Part shown: positions 54,199 to 62,258 of the stretch, one piece after another
Layout of the letters: each line of letters begins with the position of its first letter
How positions within the stretch are numbered: position 1 is the stretch's first letter
Source: Dysgonomonas sp. UBA7710
GTDB lineage: Bacteria > Bacteroidota > Bacteroidia > Bacteroidales > Dysgonomonadaceae
Length of the DNA: 64,000 nt
Direction: 5' to 3'
NCBI RefSeq assembly: GCF_002482385.1
Contig: NZ_DLFW01000044.1
Span: 1-64,000 of the forward strand
The notes under the pieces: model-generated
Told to the model about the DNA's origin: nothing
Databases searched by the model: none
The model's input: the letters and a program-made list of their open reading frames with translations, nothing else
Program-made: the position numbers and the translations under genes

Positions 54199-55062
54199 TT
54201 ATACTACATCTATAAAGTTTCTTTCCACTTTATTAAAGACCCCAATTCCGGCAATCAATACAACCACGGTAACACCAAAGCTATATGCAAGTGAAGCCCA
54301 CGAAAACTCTCCTGTTCCCATCGTGGCAAATCTGAAGGTCTCTACAATAGGAGTTAAGGGATTCAATGCAATAATCCATTTGTATTCGCTATATCTCTCC
54401 GACATTACCGACAAAGGGTATATTATAGGAGTTATATACATCCACAACGAAACCAGAAAGCTAATAAGGATGCCCATATCCCTGTATTTTGTTGTCATAG
54501 AAGAGATGATAATGCCTGTACCTATGGCAAAACATGCTGTCATTAATATCAGAAGCGGGAATAATAATATATATATGTTGGGTGAGATATCTATTCCTTT
54601 AGCATAATAAAAATATAGGTATATTACTGCAAAGGTAGCAACCTGGATAGCTAGTTTCAACATTGTGGATATTGCACCCGAAATAGGCACCACCATCCGG
54701 GGAAAATATACTTTGCTGAAAACACCTGCATTGCTGAGGAATGTCCCCTGAGCCCTTCCCAGGCACTCTGCGAAATAGTTCCATATCAATATCCCGGATA
54801 AGTAGAACAAAGGCTGGGGTAGGCCGTCTGTCGGAATGTTCGCGATTCCTGCAAATACGAACATGTACATGATTGTTGTAAACAATGGTTGGATAATGTA
54901 CCATATAGGTCCTAAGACCGTTTGCTTATATGCTGTTACGATGTCACGGTGTATGTATCTCTTTATGAGGTCTCTATACTTCCATGTCTCACCGAGATTC
55001 AGAGAGAAGCTGTTATCACGAGGTTTTATTATTATATCCCAATGCTCTTTTTCAGATTCCAT
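54199..55062 (-). CDS. wzm: Polysaccharide ABC exporter permease (Wzm-like)
   Basis: Membrane subunit of the ABC-2 O-antigen/capsule exporter. The 287-residue protein has a cytosolic N-terminus with LGETWKYRDLIKRYIHRDIV near 19-38 (the family amphipathic gate helix) and six predicted spans (for example IIQPLFTTIMYMFVFAGIA, LAIQVATFAVIYLYF). The mid-loop YFPRMVVPISGAISTMLK is the typical conserved segment, and the C-terminal motif ALNPLTPIVETFRFATMG is present. It is the first gene of the locus; a -7 element lies 38 bp upstream. The minus-strand genes following it for 21 kb are probably transcribed from here. Confidence 0.94.
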   Translation of the reverse strand: MESEKEHWDIIIKPRDNSFSLNLGETWKYRDLIKRYIHRDIVTAYKQTVLGPIWYIIQPLFTTIMYMFVFAGIANIPTDGLPQPLFYLSGILIWNYFAECLGRAQGTFLSNAGVFSKVYFPRMVVPISGAISTMLKLAIQVATFAVIYLYFYYAKGIDISPNIYILLFPLLILMTACFAIGTGIIISSMTTKYRDMGILISFLVSLWMYITPIIYPLSVMSERYSEYKWIIALNPLTPIVETFRFATMGTGEFSWASLAYSFGVTVVVLIAGIGVFNKVERNFIDVV

Positions 55063-55099
55063 TTATTATGCTTTTGTTTGTGTCCTATTGCCCAGCGTG

Positions 55100-55107
55100 C
55101 AAAGATA
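55100..55107 (-). promoter_or_regulatory. -7 element of the polysaccharide operon (TATCTTTG)
   Basis: TATCTTTG on the minus strand matches TAnnTTTG and lies 38 bp upstream of the exporter permease start. A TTG is present on the minus strand at 55122-55120, but only 12 bp away instead of about 20, so the promoter may be weak or use another -33 box. Confidence 0.5.
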
Positions 55108-55178
55108 GCTATTTTTACTCAATTATTTATTATAATAGTAGCCTTTGATTGTGAATATTACCGATAAATAGTTAATAA

Positions 55179-55209
55179 AAAAAACCTATATGAGTTTTAC
55201 TCATACAGG
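55179..55209 (-). terminator. Terminator of the Ala-rich lipoprotein gene
   Basis: CCTGTATGAG and CTCATATAGG (minus strand) pair with one mismatch around TAAAA and are followed by eight T. Confidence 0.85.
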
Positions 55210-55240
55210 CTTCTGTAATCTTTGGCTGTTATAGCTCGGA

Positions 55241-55468
55241 TTATTTCTTTGGAGCAGTAGCAGCAGCGATTGAATCTTCAATAGCTTTAGTAGCAGCAGC
55301 GATTGAATCTTCGATAGCTTTAGCTTTAGCAGCAGCTTCTTCAGCAGCTTGAACTGCAGCGATTGAGTCAGCAGTAGCTTTAGCTTTAGCTTCTTCAGCA
55401 GCTTTATTACCACATGATGCGAAAGAGATTGCAATAACAGCAACAGCAAATAATACTAATTTTTTCAT
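55241..55468 (-). CDS. Small Ala-rich lipoprotein with tandem repeats
   Basis: A 75-residue protein with a lipoprotein signal (LFAVAVIAISFASCGNK, lipidated Cys near residue 19). The mature part is only Ala, Lys, Glu, Asp, Ser, Ile and Thr, in the pattern ADSIAAVQAAEEAAAKAKA followed by two copies of the 11-residue unit KAIEDSIAAAT. The heptad-like spacing of Ile and Ala suggests a long amphipathic helix or coiled coil, as in Lpp-type envelope lipoproteins. It has its own -7 element and terminator. The function is unknown; an abundant envelope spacer is a reasonable guess. Confidence 0.78.
   Translation of the reverse strand: MKKLVLFAVAVIAISFASCGNKAAEEAKAKATADSIAAVQAAEEAAAKAKAIEDSIAAATKAIEDSIAAATAPKK
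55256..55321 (-). repeat. 33-bp tandem repeat, two copies
   Basis: Two adjacent 33-bp copies (55256-55288 and 55289-55321) that differ at one position encode the repeated KAIEDSIAAAT unit. Copy number could vary between strains by slippage. Confidence 0.85.
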
Positions 55469-55529
55469 TTTTCTTTTCTATTAAAACTTAAACGGTAAAT
55501 GTATTTGAGTTATTTCTGATAACACGATG

Positions 55530-55537
55530 CAAAGATA
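55530..55537 (-). promoter_or_regulatory. -7 element (TATCTTTG) of the Ala-rich lipoprotein gene
   Basis: TATCTTTG on the minus strand matches the consensus and lies about 62 bp before the start codon. Confidence 0.5.
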
Positions 55538-55642
55538 TATATATTTCTTTACATGTTGTATAGCATAATTATGTTTTTTTTAGTGTTTTTCTTATTTTCT
55601 TCCAAAATTATGCATTTAAGGCTGATCTTATGAAATAACTGT

Positions 55643-57310
55643 TTAGTTTTCATATAGATATCTTTTTATGCTTTTTTTAGGAGTTTTCTCAAATTCACTC
55701 GGGTATATCTGTATTGCCGTTATGTTTTCATAGCTTGCCAACTGTTTGTTCAGGTTCTGTCTGTTTTCTTCCATAATAGCCGGAAGCATTTCCTGTTCAA
55801 CGTGTGCGGCGTCCATTGTTTCATAATCGGGATGCGTCAGTGCTACTAGTTTGCCGTTTCTTTCAACAATAAGGCTTTCGAGTACAAACGGCATATTGTT
55901 CAACCGGGCTTCTATCTCCTCGGGGAATATGTTTTGTCCGCTCGGACCCAATAACATTGTTTTGCTGCGTCCTCTGATAAATATCCTGTTGTTGCTGTCT
56001 ATAGTGCCCAAATCGCCTGTTCGCAGCCATCCGTCTTCGGTAAATGTAGCTTTGGTTGCCTCTTCATTTTTATAGTATCCCATCATTACATTTTCTCCTC
56101 TGACCTGTATTTCGCCCACTGTATTGTAAGGATCGTCGGAATCAATTCTCACCTCCATTATATTATCCAATATCTTGCCGCATGAGGTCGGGATAAAATC
56201 ATAATTGTGGTCGTATGAAATAAGCGGTGCGCATTCGGTCATTCCATAACCTACGGTGAACGGGAATTTTATTTTGTGTAGAAAGGTTTCCACTTCTTTG
56301 TTTAAAGCGGCCCCGCCGATGATAACCTCATGGAAGTTGCCTCCCAGCCCTTCCATCATGCCTTTTCGTATTTTTGAATATATCTGGTCTCTTACAATTG
56401 GTATTTTCAGAGCCATTTTAATAGCAGGCTTTTCTATCTTCGGGAGGATGGACTTCTTGTATATTTTTTCTATAACCAAGGGTACGGAAATAATCAGATG
56501 GGGCTTTATCTCAGCAAAGGCTTCTGCCAGTATCTTCGGAGAAGGCGCTTTCCCTAATAAGGTTGTATGAGAACCTTCGGTGAGGGAATAAAGGAATTCG
56601 AAAGCACAGCCATAGGCATGGGCCAAAGGCAGGAATGATACTATATTTTGCCCCCTGAATAAAAGCTTCAGATAATGGGCATGTGTGATATTCCCGGCAA
56701 GGTTGTTCGCCGAAAGCATAACTCCTTTACTAAATCCTGTTGTGCCTGAGGTATAGTTAATGAGTACAAGTTCCGAGTTGTCTACTTTGGCATATTTAAT
56801 GTCGTCTTTCTTATATCCGTCAGGATATTTCTTTTCCATTTTTTCGTCTAATGAATCGACAATAAATGATAATTTTTCACCTTTCTGTTCGTGGAGGCAT
56901 TTATAACTGTTGTCGTTCACCGAGAAGACCCCTCGTATTTTGGGCAGATGGTCTTCGTCCAAAGAATCCCATATCTGGCTACTCGAAAACAGGAGGACGG
57001 CTTCAGAATGATTTATAATATGCTGTACGCTGTCGGCATGAAAATCCTGTAATATAGGTACTATGATGCCGCCGTATGTAATAACAGCCAGGTAGGTGAC
57101 ACACCAAGGTATATTATTTTTCCCGATAAGGGCTATTTTATCACCTTTCTTTATTTGAGCTTCTTCCAGTATAATATGTATACGGGCTATTTCATAAGCT
57201 AAGTCTTTGTAGTATAGTGTTTTTTGTTCTGAATAATCGGATAATCCTTTTAGTTCCCAGTTGTTTTTGAAGCTATTGGCGTATAAATCGATCAGGTTCT
57301 CTTTAATCAT
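55643..57310 (-). CDS. AMP-binding long-chain acyl-CoA synthetase
   Basis: ANL-superfamily ligase that activates a carboxylic acid (probably a long-chain fatty acid) to its acyl-AMP and then acyl-CoA. The 555-residue protein has LVLINYTSGTTGFSKGVMLS at 181-200 (ATP loop), LPLAHAYGCAFEF near 228, GYGMTECAPLISYD near 347-360 and TGDLGTIDSNNRIFIRGRSK near 424-443. The hinge and catalytic Lys region is in the final KTPKKSIKRYLY. It lacks a signal peptide and is monocistronic with a good promoter. The substrate (fatty acid versus other acyl group) is not determined by sequence. Confidence 0.92.
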   Translation of the reverse strand: MIKENLIDLYANSFKNNWELKGLSDYSEQKTLYYKDLAYEIARIHIILEEAQIKKGDKIALIGKNNIPWCVTYLAVITYGGIIVPILQDFHADSVQHIINHSEAVLLFSSSQIWDSLDEDHLPKIRGVFSVNDNSYKCLHEQKGEKLSFIVDSLDEKMEKKYPDGYKKDDIKYAKVDNSELVLINYTSGTTGFSKGVMLSANNLAGNITHAHYLKLLFRGQNIVSFLPLAHAYGCAFEFLYSLTEGSHTTLLGKAPSPKILAEAFAEIKPHLIISVPLVIEKIYKKSILPKIEKPAIKMALKIPIVRDQIYSKIRKGMMEGLGGNFHEVIIGGAALNKEVETFLHKIKFPFTVGYGMTECAPLISYDHNYDFIPTSCGKILDNIMEVRIDSDDPYNTVGEIQVRGENVMMGYYKNEEATKATFTEDGWLRTGDLGTIDSNNRIFIRGRSKTMLLGPSGQNIFPEEIEARLNNMPFVLESLIVERNGKLVALTHPDYETMDAAHVEQEMLPAIMEENRQNLNKQLASYENITAIQIYPSEFEKTPKKSIKRYLYEN

Positions 57311-57339
57311 GAAAATTGCTCATTTTAGGTGAATTTGTG

Positions 57340-57370
57340 CAAAAATAAATAGTCTCCTTATATTCTACAA
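57340..57370 (-). promoter_or_regulatory. Acyl-CoA synthetase promoter (TTG-N20-TATTTTTG)
   Basis: On the minus strand TTG (57370-57368) and TATTTTTG (57347-57340) are 20 bp apart, matching the Bacteroidetes consensus, 30 bp from the start codon. Confidence 0.75.
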
Positions 57371-57583
57371 GTATTTTATCACTAAAATTGCGACAATTGT
57401 TGTAATTTTGTACTCTTTTAAATTACGGATTCATTCGAATCTGGTGCTATGTAGTTTAATGTCAGATGAATGTATGATTTCTCCGGAATTTTATCTATGT
57501 AGTAAACAGCCTGATATTTTCGGATGTTTAATTTATAGTTCTTTGAAAGTTGGAAAAAGTAATAATAAAAAGGCTGTATTTCG

Positions 57584-57870
57584 TGTTACTTTTGTTACTT
57601 TTTAACAAGTAATGAGTTTTAAGTAATAAGTGAAGAGGTACGAGTAGACGAGACTCGAGATACAAGTTGTTGACTGATGACTGATGACTGTTCACTGTTC
57701 ACTGTTGACTGACATATGTGTTACCTCTGTTACTTTTTAACAATATATGGTTAATAAACGCAAAAATGACGGAGGGTGATAAATTATGAATGATGAGTTG
57801 ATTTTACACCTTACAGCTTAATTAATTGTTCATTTTTAATTATTAATTGATTTCTGTTACTTTTGTTACC
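57584..57870 (-). repeat. Intergenic array of paired GTAAC boxes and heptamers, minus orientation
   Basis: This lies in the 737-bp gap between the acyl-CoA synthetase and mtaB. Three boxes (complement of GTAACAAAAGTAACA) are at 57584-57598, 57719-57733 and 57855-57870, spaced 135 and 136 bp. Read on the minus strand, 57601-57716 is a run of about 16 words in 7-bp register: TCAGTCA, ACAGTGA, ACAGTGA, ACAGTCA, TCAGTCA, TCAGTCA, ACAACTT, GTATCTC, GAGTCTC, GTCTACT, CGTACCT, CTTCACT, TATTACT, TAAAACT, CATTACT, TGTTAAA. It then meets the box. A half box (TGTTACTTTG) follows at 57960. The rest of the gap (57371-57583 and 57871-58047) shows no gene. Confidence 0.85.
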
Positions 57871-58047
57871 TTTTAACTGTATATTGTGAAATAAGGTTAA
57901 TTTAATAAGGGTTTTGGTCGGATAATAGTTAAATGTGTAGGTGATTTGTAATTCAAACCTGTTACTTTGTTTATATAAGGTTTTTATAGTTTTAGAAATA
58001 CATTACTGGGGCTGATAGAGGGAACCTGTCAGCTAAAACTAAATACA

Positions 58048-59358
58048 ATGATAGATAATTCGATATTTGAAAATAAAAAAGCAGCCTATCTTACATTAGG
58101 ATGTAAATTGAATTTTGCCGAAACATCTGCTATCGGGAAGCAACTCTCCCAGGTGGGTGTACGCAGAGCAAGAGAAGGGGAAATTGCGGAGATATGTGTG
58201 ATAAATACTTGTTCGGTTACCGAATTTGCTGATAAAAAATGTCGTCAGGCTGTCCGTAAATTAATTAAGGAGAATCCTGGGGCATATGTAATCGTGACCG
58301 GTTGTTATGCTCAGCTCAAGCCTGAGGATATAGCCGGTATTGAAGGTGTCGATATTGTATTAGGCTCGGAGCAGAAACTTGATGTAGTCGCTTATCTGGA
58401 TGAGTTGAAGAAGAAAGACAAGGGAGTAGTACATACATCGAAAACAAATAAAATAAAGTCCTTTGTACCTTCCTGTTCGCAAGACGACCGTACCCGCTAC
58501 TTTCTGAAAGTGCAGGACGGATGTGATTATTTCTGTTCTTTCTGTACCATACCTTTTGCCCGTGGGCGCAGCCGTAATGGTACGATTGAAAGTATGGTAA
58601 AGCAGGCGCAGGAAGTGTCGGCAAAAGGAGGAAAAGAAATTGTGCTTACAGGAGTGAATATCGGTGATTTCGGGCGTACAACAGGAGAGACATTTTTTGA
58701 TCTGATAAAGGCATTAGACGAGGTGGAGGGTATCGAGCGTTACCGCATATCATCTATTGAACCTAATTTGCTGACAGATGAAATTATAGATTTTGTGTCA
58801 AAATCGAAACGTTTTGCACCGCATTTCCATATTCCGCTGCAATCAGGCTCTGATGCTGTATTGAAGCTGATGCGCCGCCGGTATGATACGGCACTGTTTC
58901 GCCACAAAGTGGAAAAAATTAAAGAAATTATGCCTGATGCTTTTATCGGGGTGGATGTAATTGTAGGTACAAGGGGAGAAACGGATGAATACTTCGAAGA
59001 AACCAGGCAGTTTCTGGAAGGTCTTGATTTTTCTCAGCTTCATGTCTTTACATATTCTGAACGCCCGAATACACAAGCATTGAAGATAGAACACGAGGTG
59101 GACCCGAAAACAAAACATGCCCGTTGCAAGGTTTTGCTGGATTTATCGGATAGTAAACTGCAAGCATTTTACCAGTCGCAGCAGGGTACGCAGCGCAAGG
59201 TGTTATTTGAGCATGCGCAACATGATAATATGATGTATGGATTTACCGAGAACTATGTGAAAATAGAGACGTCTTATCAGGCAAGTAAGGCAAATGAAAT
59301 AAAAATAGTTACCTTAGGAGACTTTAATAAAGTAAAAACAGCACTGGTAGAAAATTAA
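58048..59358 (+). CDS. mtaB: tRNA (ms2t6A37) methylthiotransferase
   Basis: Radical-SAM enzyme that adds a methylthio group to t6A at position 37 of ANN-decoding tRNAs. The 436-residue protein has the N-terminal MTTase domain with its cluster cysteines (Cys19 in LGCKLNFAE, Cys55 in NTCSVTE, Cys86 in GCYAQL). The radical-SAM motif CDYFCSFC (Cys159, Cys163, Cys166) and IPLQSGSDAVLKLMRRRY near 271-288 follow, with a short C-terminal TRAM region. LGCKLNFAE and the GxxGCYAQ form fit MtaB better than MiaB. It starts an operon with the acyltransferase (3 bp gap) and a GT2. Confidence 0.95.
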   Translation: MIDNSIFENKKAAYLTLGCKLNFAETSAIGKQLSQVGVRRAREGEIAEICVINTCSVTEFADKKCRQAVRKLIKENPGAYVIVTGCYAQLKPEDIAGIEGVDIVLGSEQKLDVVAYLDELKKKDKGVVHTSKTNKIKSFVPSCSQDDRTRYFLKVQDGCDYFCSFCTIPFARGRSRNGTIESMVKQAQEVSAKGGKEIVLTGVNIGDFGRTTGETFFDLIKALDEVEGIERYRISSIEPNLLTDEIIDFVSKSKRFAPHFHIPLQSGSDAVLKLMRRRYDTALFRHKVEKIKEIMPDAFIGVDVIVGTRGETDEYFEETRQFLEGLDFSQLHVFTYSERPNTQALKIEHEVDPKTKHARCKVLLDLSDSKLQAFYQSQQGTQRKVLFEHAQHDNMMYGFTENYVKIETSYQASKANEIKIVTLGDFNKVKTALVEN

Positions 59359-59361
59359 GAA

Positions 59362-60270
59362 ATGAGCAGACTGTTATATTATATACTATATGTATGGATG
59401 TATTTACATGCCCTTTTGCCGTTCAGGGTATTGTATGTACTATCCGATATACTTTATTTTTTCGTCTATAAAGTAGCCGGTTATCGTTTAAAAGTAGTCA
59501 GGCACAATCTGGAAGCCAGCTTTCCGGAGAAGACTAAACAGGAAAGATTGACCATAGAGAGGGAGTTCTATCATCACTTTTGTGATTATTTTGTTGAAAC
59601 ATTGAAACTGTTGTATATATCTGATGGAGAAATGCAAAAGCGAATGCAGTTTGAAAATGTGGAGCAAATCAAAGAATTAATGAAAGATGGAAATTCTGCC
59701 CTGATGTATCTCGGGCATTATTGTAACTGGGAATGGGTTACATCTATAAATCTGGTTTTTAAGCAAGAGGGTAAAATTCTGGGTGAGATATACAAGCCAT
59801 TGAAAAATAAAGCGATGGATGATCTGTTTCTCAAGATACGGAGCCGCTTTGGTTCTCTGGCTATTTCTAAACAAGATACATTCCGGGTAATTGTAAAACT
59901 CCGGAACGAAGGTAAACAGACCTTAATCGGTTTTATGGCAGACCAAACGCCTGCATGGAGGAATATTCATTACTGGACACCTTTTCTTAATCAGGAAACA
60001 CCGGTATTTACCGGAGTTGAGCGCATTGCAAAGCAAACCGGTTTTGCAGTTGTTTATCTGGATATGGAGAAAATAAAGAGAGGCCATTATAAGGCTACCG
60101 TTCGCCTGATTACAGATGATGCGAAGGAAGATCCCGAAAATCATATTACCGAAACATATATCAGGGCTATGGAGAAAACGATTCTTCGCAATCCTGCTTA
60201 CTGGCTCTGGACTCATAAACGTTGGAAACGGACACGTGAAGAAGTAGAAGCAATGCAACAACATAAATGA
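59362..60270 (+). CDS. LpxL/HtrB-type lysophospholipid (lipid A) acyltransferase
   Basis: Adds a secondary acyl chain to lipid A precursors or an aminolipid at the inner membrane. The 302-residue protein has an N-terminal membrane anchor (LLYYILYVWMYLHALLPF), the catalytic HX4E motif in LGHYCNWEW (His119/Glu124), and GEIYKPLKNKAMDDLFLKIR near 144-163. GFMADQTP near 189 and WLWTHKRWKR near the C-terminus are further LpxL features. The length is typical of the Bacteroidetes enzyme. It lies 3 bp after mtaB and overlaps the next GT2 gene by 4 bp. Confidence 0.92.
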   Translation: MSRLLYYILYVWMYLHALLPFRVLYVLSDILYFFVYKVAGYRLKVVRHNLEASFPEKTKQERLTIEREFYHHFCDYFVETLKLLYISDGEMQKRMQFENVEQIKELMKDGNSALMYLGHYCNWEWVTSINLVFKQEGKILGEIYKPLKNKAMDDLFLKIRSRFGSLAISKQDTFRVIVKLRNEGKQTLIGFMADQTPAWRNIHYWTPFLNQETPVFTGVERIAKQTGFAVVYLDMEKIKRGHYKATVRLITDDAKEDPENHITETYIRAMEKTILRNPAYWLWTHKRWKRTREEVEAMQQHK

Positions 60271-61295
60271 AAAAAGTAGCAGTTGTTATTCTTAACTGGA
60301 ATGGTAAGGTGCTTTTAGAGCAATTCCTGCCTTCCGTAATACGATACTCTACACATGCCGATGTGGAACTGGTCGTGGCCGATAATGGTTCTACTGATGA
60401 TTCTATTGCTTTTCTTCAAGCTGTATATCCCCAAATTTCCAGAATAGCCTTATCCGGGAATTACGGCTTTGCAGGTGGATATAACAAGGCTTTACAGGAG
60501 GTGAATGCCGAATATTATGTCCTGCTCAATTCGGATGTTGAAGTGACTGACGGCTGGTTGTTGCCAATAATAGATTATTTGGATAGCAATAAAGATATAG
60601 TTGCTGCCCAGCCTAAAATATTGGCTCAGAGAAATAAAGCGTACTTTGAGTATGCCGGCGCGTCAGGGGGATTTCTCGATAAATATGGTTATCCTTTTTG
60701 CCGAGGGCGTATTTTTATGCATGTGGAGGAAGATAAGGGACAATATGATAACCCGATTGATGTGCTTTGGGCTACCGGGGCATGTTTGTTTATCCGCTCC
60801 AAAGATTTTTTTGAAGCTGGAGGCTTTGATGCATCGTTTTTCGCTCATATGGAAGAAATTGATCTTTGCTGGCGTTTGAATTGCCGCGGAAAGCGGATTG
60901 TTTGCCTGCCCTCGTCGGTTGTCTATCATGTAGGCGCTGCTACATTGAAGAAAGAAAGTCCGCGCAAGACTTTTCTCAACTTTCGCAACAATCTGATTAT
61001 GCTTTATAAGAATCTGCCACAGGAAAAATTGAAGAGGGTGATGTCAGTCCGTCTTATTCTTGATTATATCGCAGCCATTCAATTTACTCTAACAGGAAAG
61101 TATGCCAATGCAAAAGAGGTTATCCGGGCGCATAAAGACTTTTATGATAACAGAAGGTTATATCGTCAGGCGCGTCTCGAGAACTTGCAAAAGAGGGTGA
61201 CGGAGGAGATCGAAGCCATTTACCCGAAAAGTATTCTTGCTGCATATTACCTGAAATGGGTGAGGATCTTCTCTAAATTACAGGGTTTTAATTGA
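60267..61295 (+). CDS. Glycosyltransferase family 2, rhamnosyltransferase-like
   Basis: A 342-residue GT2 enzyme with VAVVILNWNGKVLLEQFLPS at 4-23, ELVVADNGSTDDSIAFLQAV, NYGFAGGYNKALQEVNAEYY near 65-84 and the metal site LLNSDVEVTDGWL. It also has ATGACLFIRSKDFFEAGGFD near 168-187 and the catalytic HMEEIDLCWRLNCRG near 193-207. ILNWNG with GFAGGYN and EEIDLCWR is the rhamnosyltransferase/dTDP-sugar type subgroup. The C-terminal region (about 225-342) is basic and helical. It is third in the mtaB operon. The last 100 residues suggest membrane association. Confidence 0.9.
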   Translation: MKKVAVVILNWNGKVLLEQFLPSVIRYSTHADVELVVADNGSTDDSIAFLQAVYPQISRIALSGNYGFAGGYNKALQEVNAEYYVLLNSDVEVTDGWLLPIIDYLDSNKDIVAAQPKILAQRNKAYFEYAGASGGFLDKYGYPFCRGRIFMHVEEDKGQYDNPIDVLWATGACLFIRSKDFFEAGGFDASFFAHMEEIDLCWRLNCRGKRIVCLPSSVVYHVGAATLKKESPRKTFLNFRNNLIMLYKNLPQEKLKRVMSVRLILDYIAAIQFTLTGKYANAKEVIRAHKDFYDNRRLYRQARLENLQKRVTEEIEAIYPKSILAAYYLKWVRIFSKLQGFN

Positions 61296-61525
61296 CTTAT
61301 AATTATTCTGCATATCAGGATTGTTTGTGTGCGTTTTTTCGGAGAATCTTTATCTATGGTTGTGAGCGTATAACTTTTGTACAGGCTCACCGTTCTTTGA
61401 AAAAATGATATACCATACCATATGACGAAAAACAGCAATATCTGTCACTGTTATATTCTGATGTAAAATGAAACACCTGCGAGCTTAATTTATTCTAAAA
61501 ATGATTTCTCTGTTTATTTTTCTTG

Positions 61526-61533
61526 TATATTTG
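61526..61533 (+). promoter_or_regulatory. -7 element (TATATTTG) of the DUF4294 gene
   Basis: TATATTTG matches TAnnTTTG and lies 22 bp before the start codon. No clear TTG is found 20 bp upstream. Confidence 0.5.
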
Positions 61534-61554
61534 AATGTTTTTATTCAATGAAAT

Positions 61555-62181
61555 ATGAAAAGGGTTTTATCTGTACTATGTTTACTCCTGCTTCTTTCTA
61601 TATCGGTCAGGTCGCAGGAAGAGAAACCCAAAACGTATATAGATATAGCAGCTATATATGAAGGCGATACTATTGCCGTTGTGAATCTGAAACCTGTCTA
61701 TATTTTTGCACAAATCAAATTTAAAAACAATAAGGAGAGGCAGGAATATTCCAAATTGGTGCGGGATGTGAAAATTGCATATCCTTATGCCAAAACAATC
61801 GCATACTCCATCATAGAGACCTACGAATATATGGAAACTTTGCCTACCGAAAAGGCCAAGCAAAAATATCTGGAAGATGTGCAAAAGTACATGATGGATG
61901 AGTATAAGCCTAAGATGAAAAAGATGACCAAGAATCAGGGTAAGATATTGGTAAAGCTTATAGACCGGGAATGTAACACTCCTTCATACAATATTGTAAA
62001 AGCCCTTGTCGGCAGTTTCAAAGCAGGGGTGTATAACGCTTTTGCAGGGCTTTTTGGCAATAGTCTGAAAACTAAATATGACCCTAGTGATAAGGATGCA
62101 TCAATAGAAGCTATTGTTATCCAGATAGAACAGGGTACTATCGACTATAATTACGCCCGTAATTATCACGGATTCAGATAA
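61555..62181 (+). CDS. DUF4294 exported protein
   Basis: A 208-residue protein with a signal peptide (VLSVLCLLLLLSISVRSQE) and then the DUF4294 pattern of Bacteroidetes: EGDTIAVVNLKPVYIFAQIKF near 37-57 (abbreviated), KIAYPYAKTIAYSIIETYEY and a helical, basic EYKPKMKKMTKNQGKILVKL near 116-135. The ending DYNYARNYHGFR is characteristic. Function is unknown; it is predicted periplasmic. It is monocistronic with its own -7 element and converges on rpoD across a shared terminator. Confidence 0.85.
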   Translation: MKRVLSVLCLLLLLSISVRSQEEKPKTYIDIAAIYEGDTIAVVNLKPVYIFAQIKFKNNKERQEYSKLVRDVKIAYPYAKTIAYSIIETYEYMETLPTEKAKQKYLEDVQKYMMDEYKPKMKKMTKNQGKILVKLIDRECNTPSYNIVKALVGSFKAGVYNAFAGLFGNSLKTKYDPSDKDASIEAIVIQIEQGTIDYNYARNYHGFR

Positions 62182-62204
62182 TATTCAGACCTGACAAAAT
62201 AAAA

Positions 62205-62228
62205 AGAGAGTAACTTTCCTTACTCTCC
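62205..62228. terminator. Bidirectional terminator between DUF4294 gene and rpoD
   Basis: GAGAGTAA and TTACTCTC pair perfectly around CTTTCC. The minus-strand side is followed by TTTTTATTTT, so it fits rpoD best. Confidence 0.85.
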
Positions 62229-62258
62229 TTATCCTTTGAACTTTCGGTTAAGAACCTT

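Noticed and set aside
55201..55449. Leucine-rich frame overlapping the small lipoprotein
   Set aside because: It is a frame shadow of the Ala-rich repeat gene, whose own frame has a proper lipoprotein signal.
57408..57605. 65-residue + strand frame upstream of the second repeat array
   Set aside because: It starts at TTG, overlaps a promoter-like region, ends inside the repeated box, and has no family-like composition.
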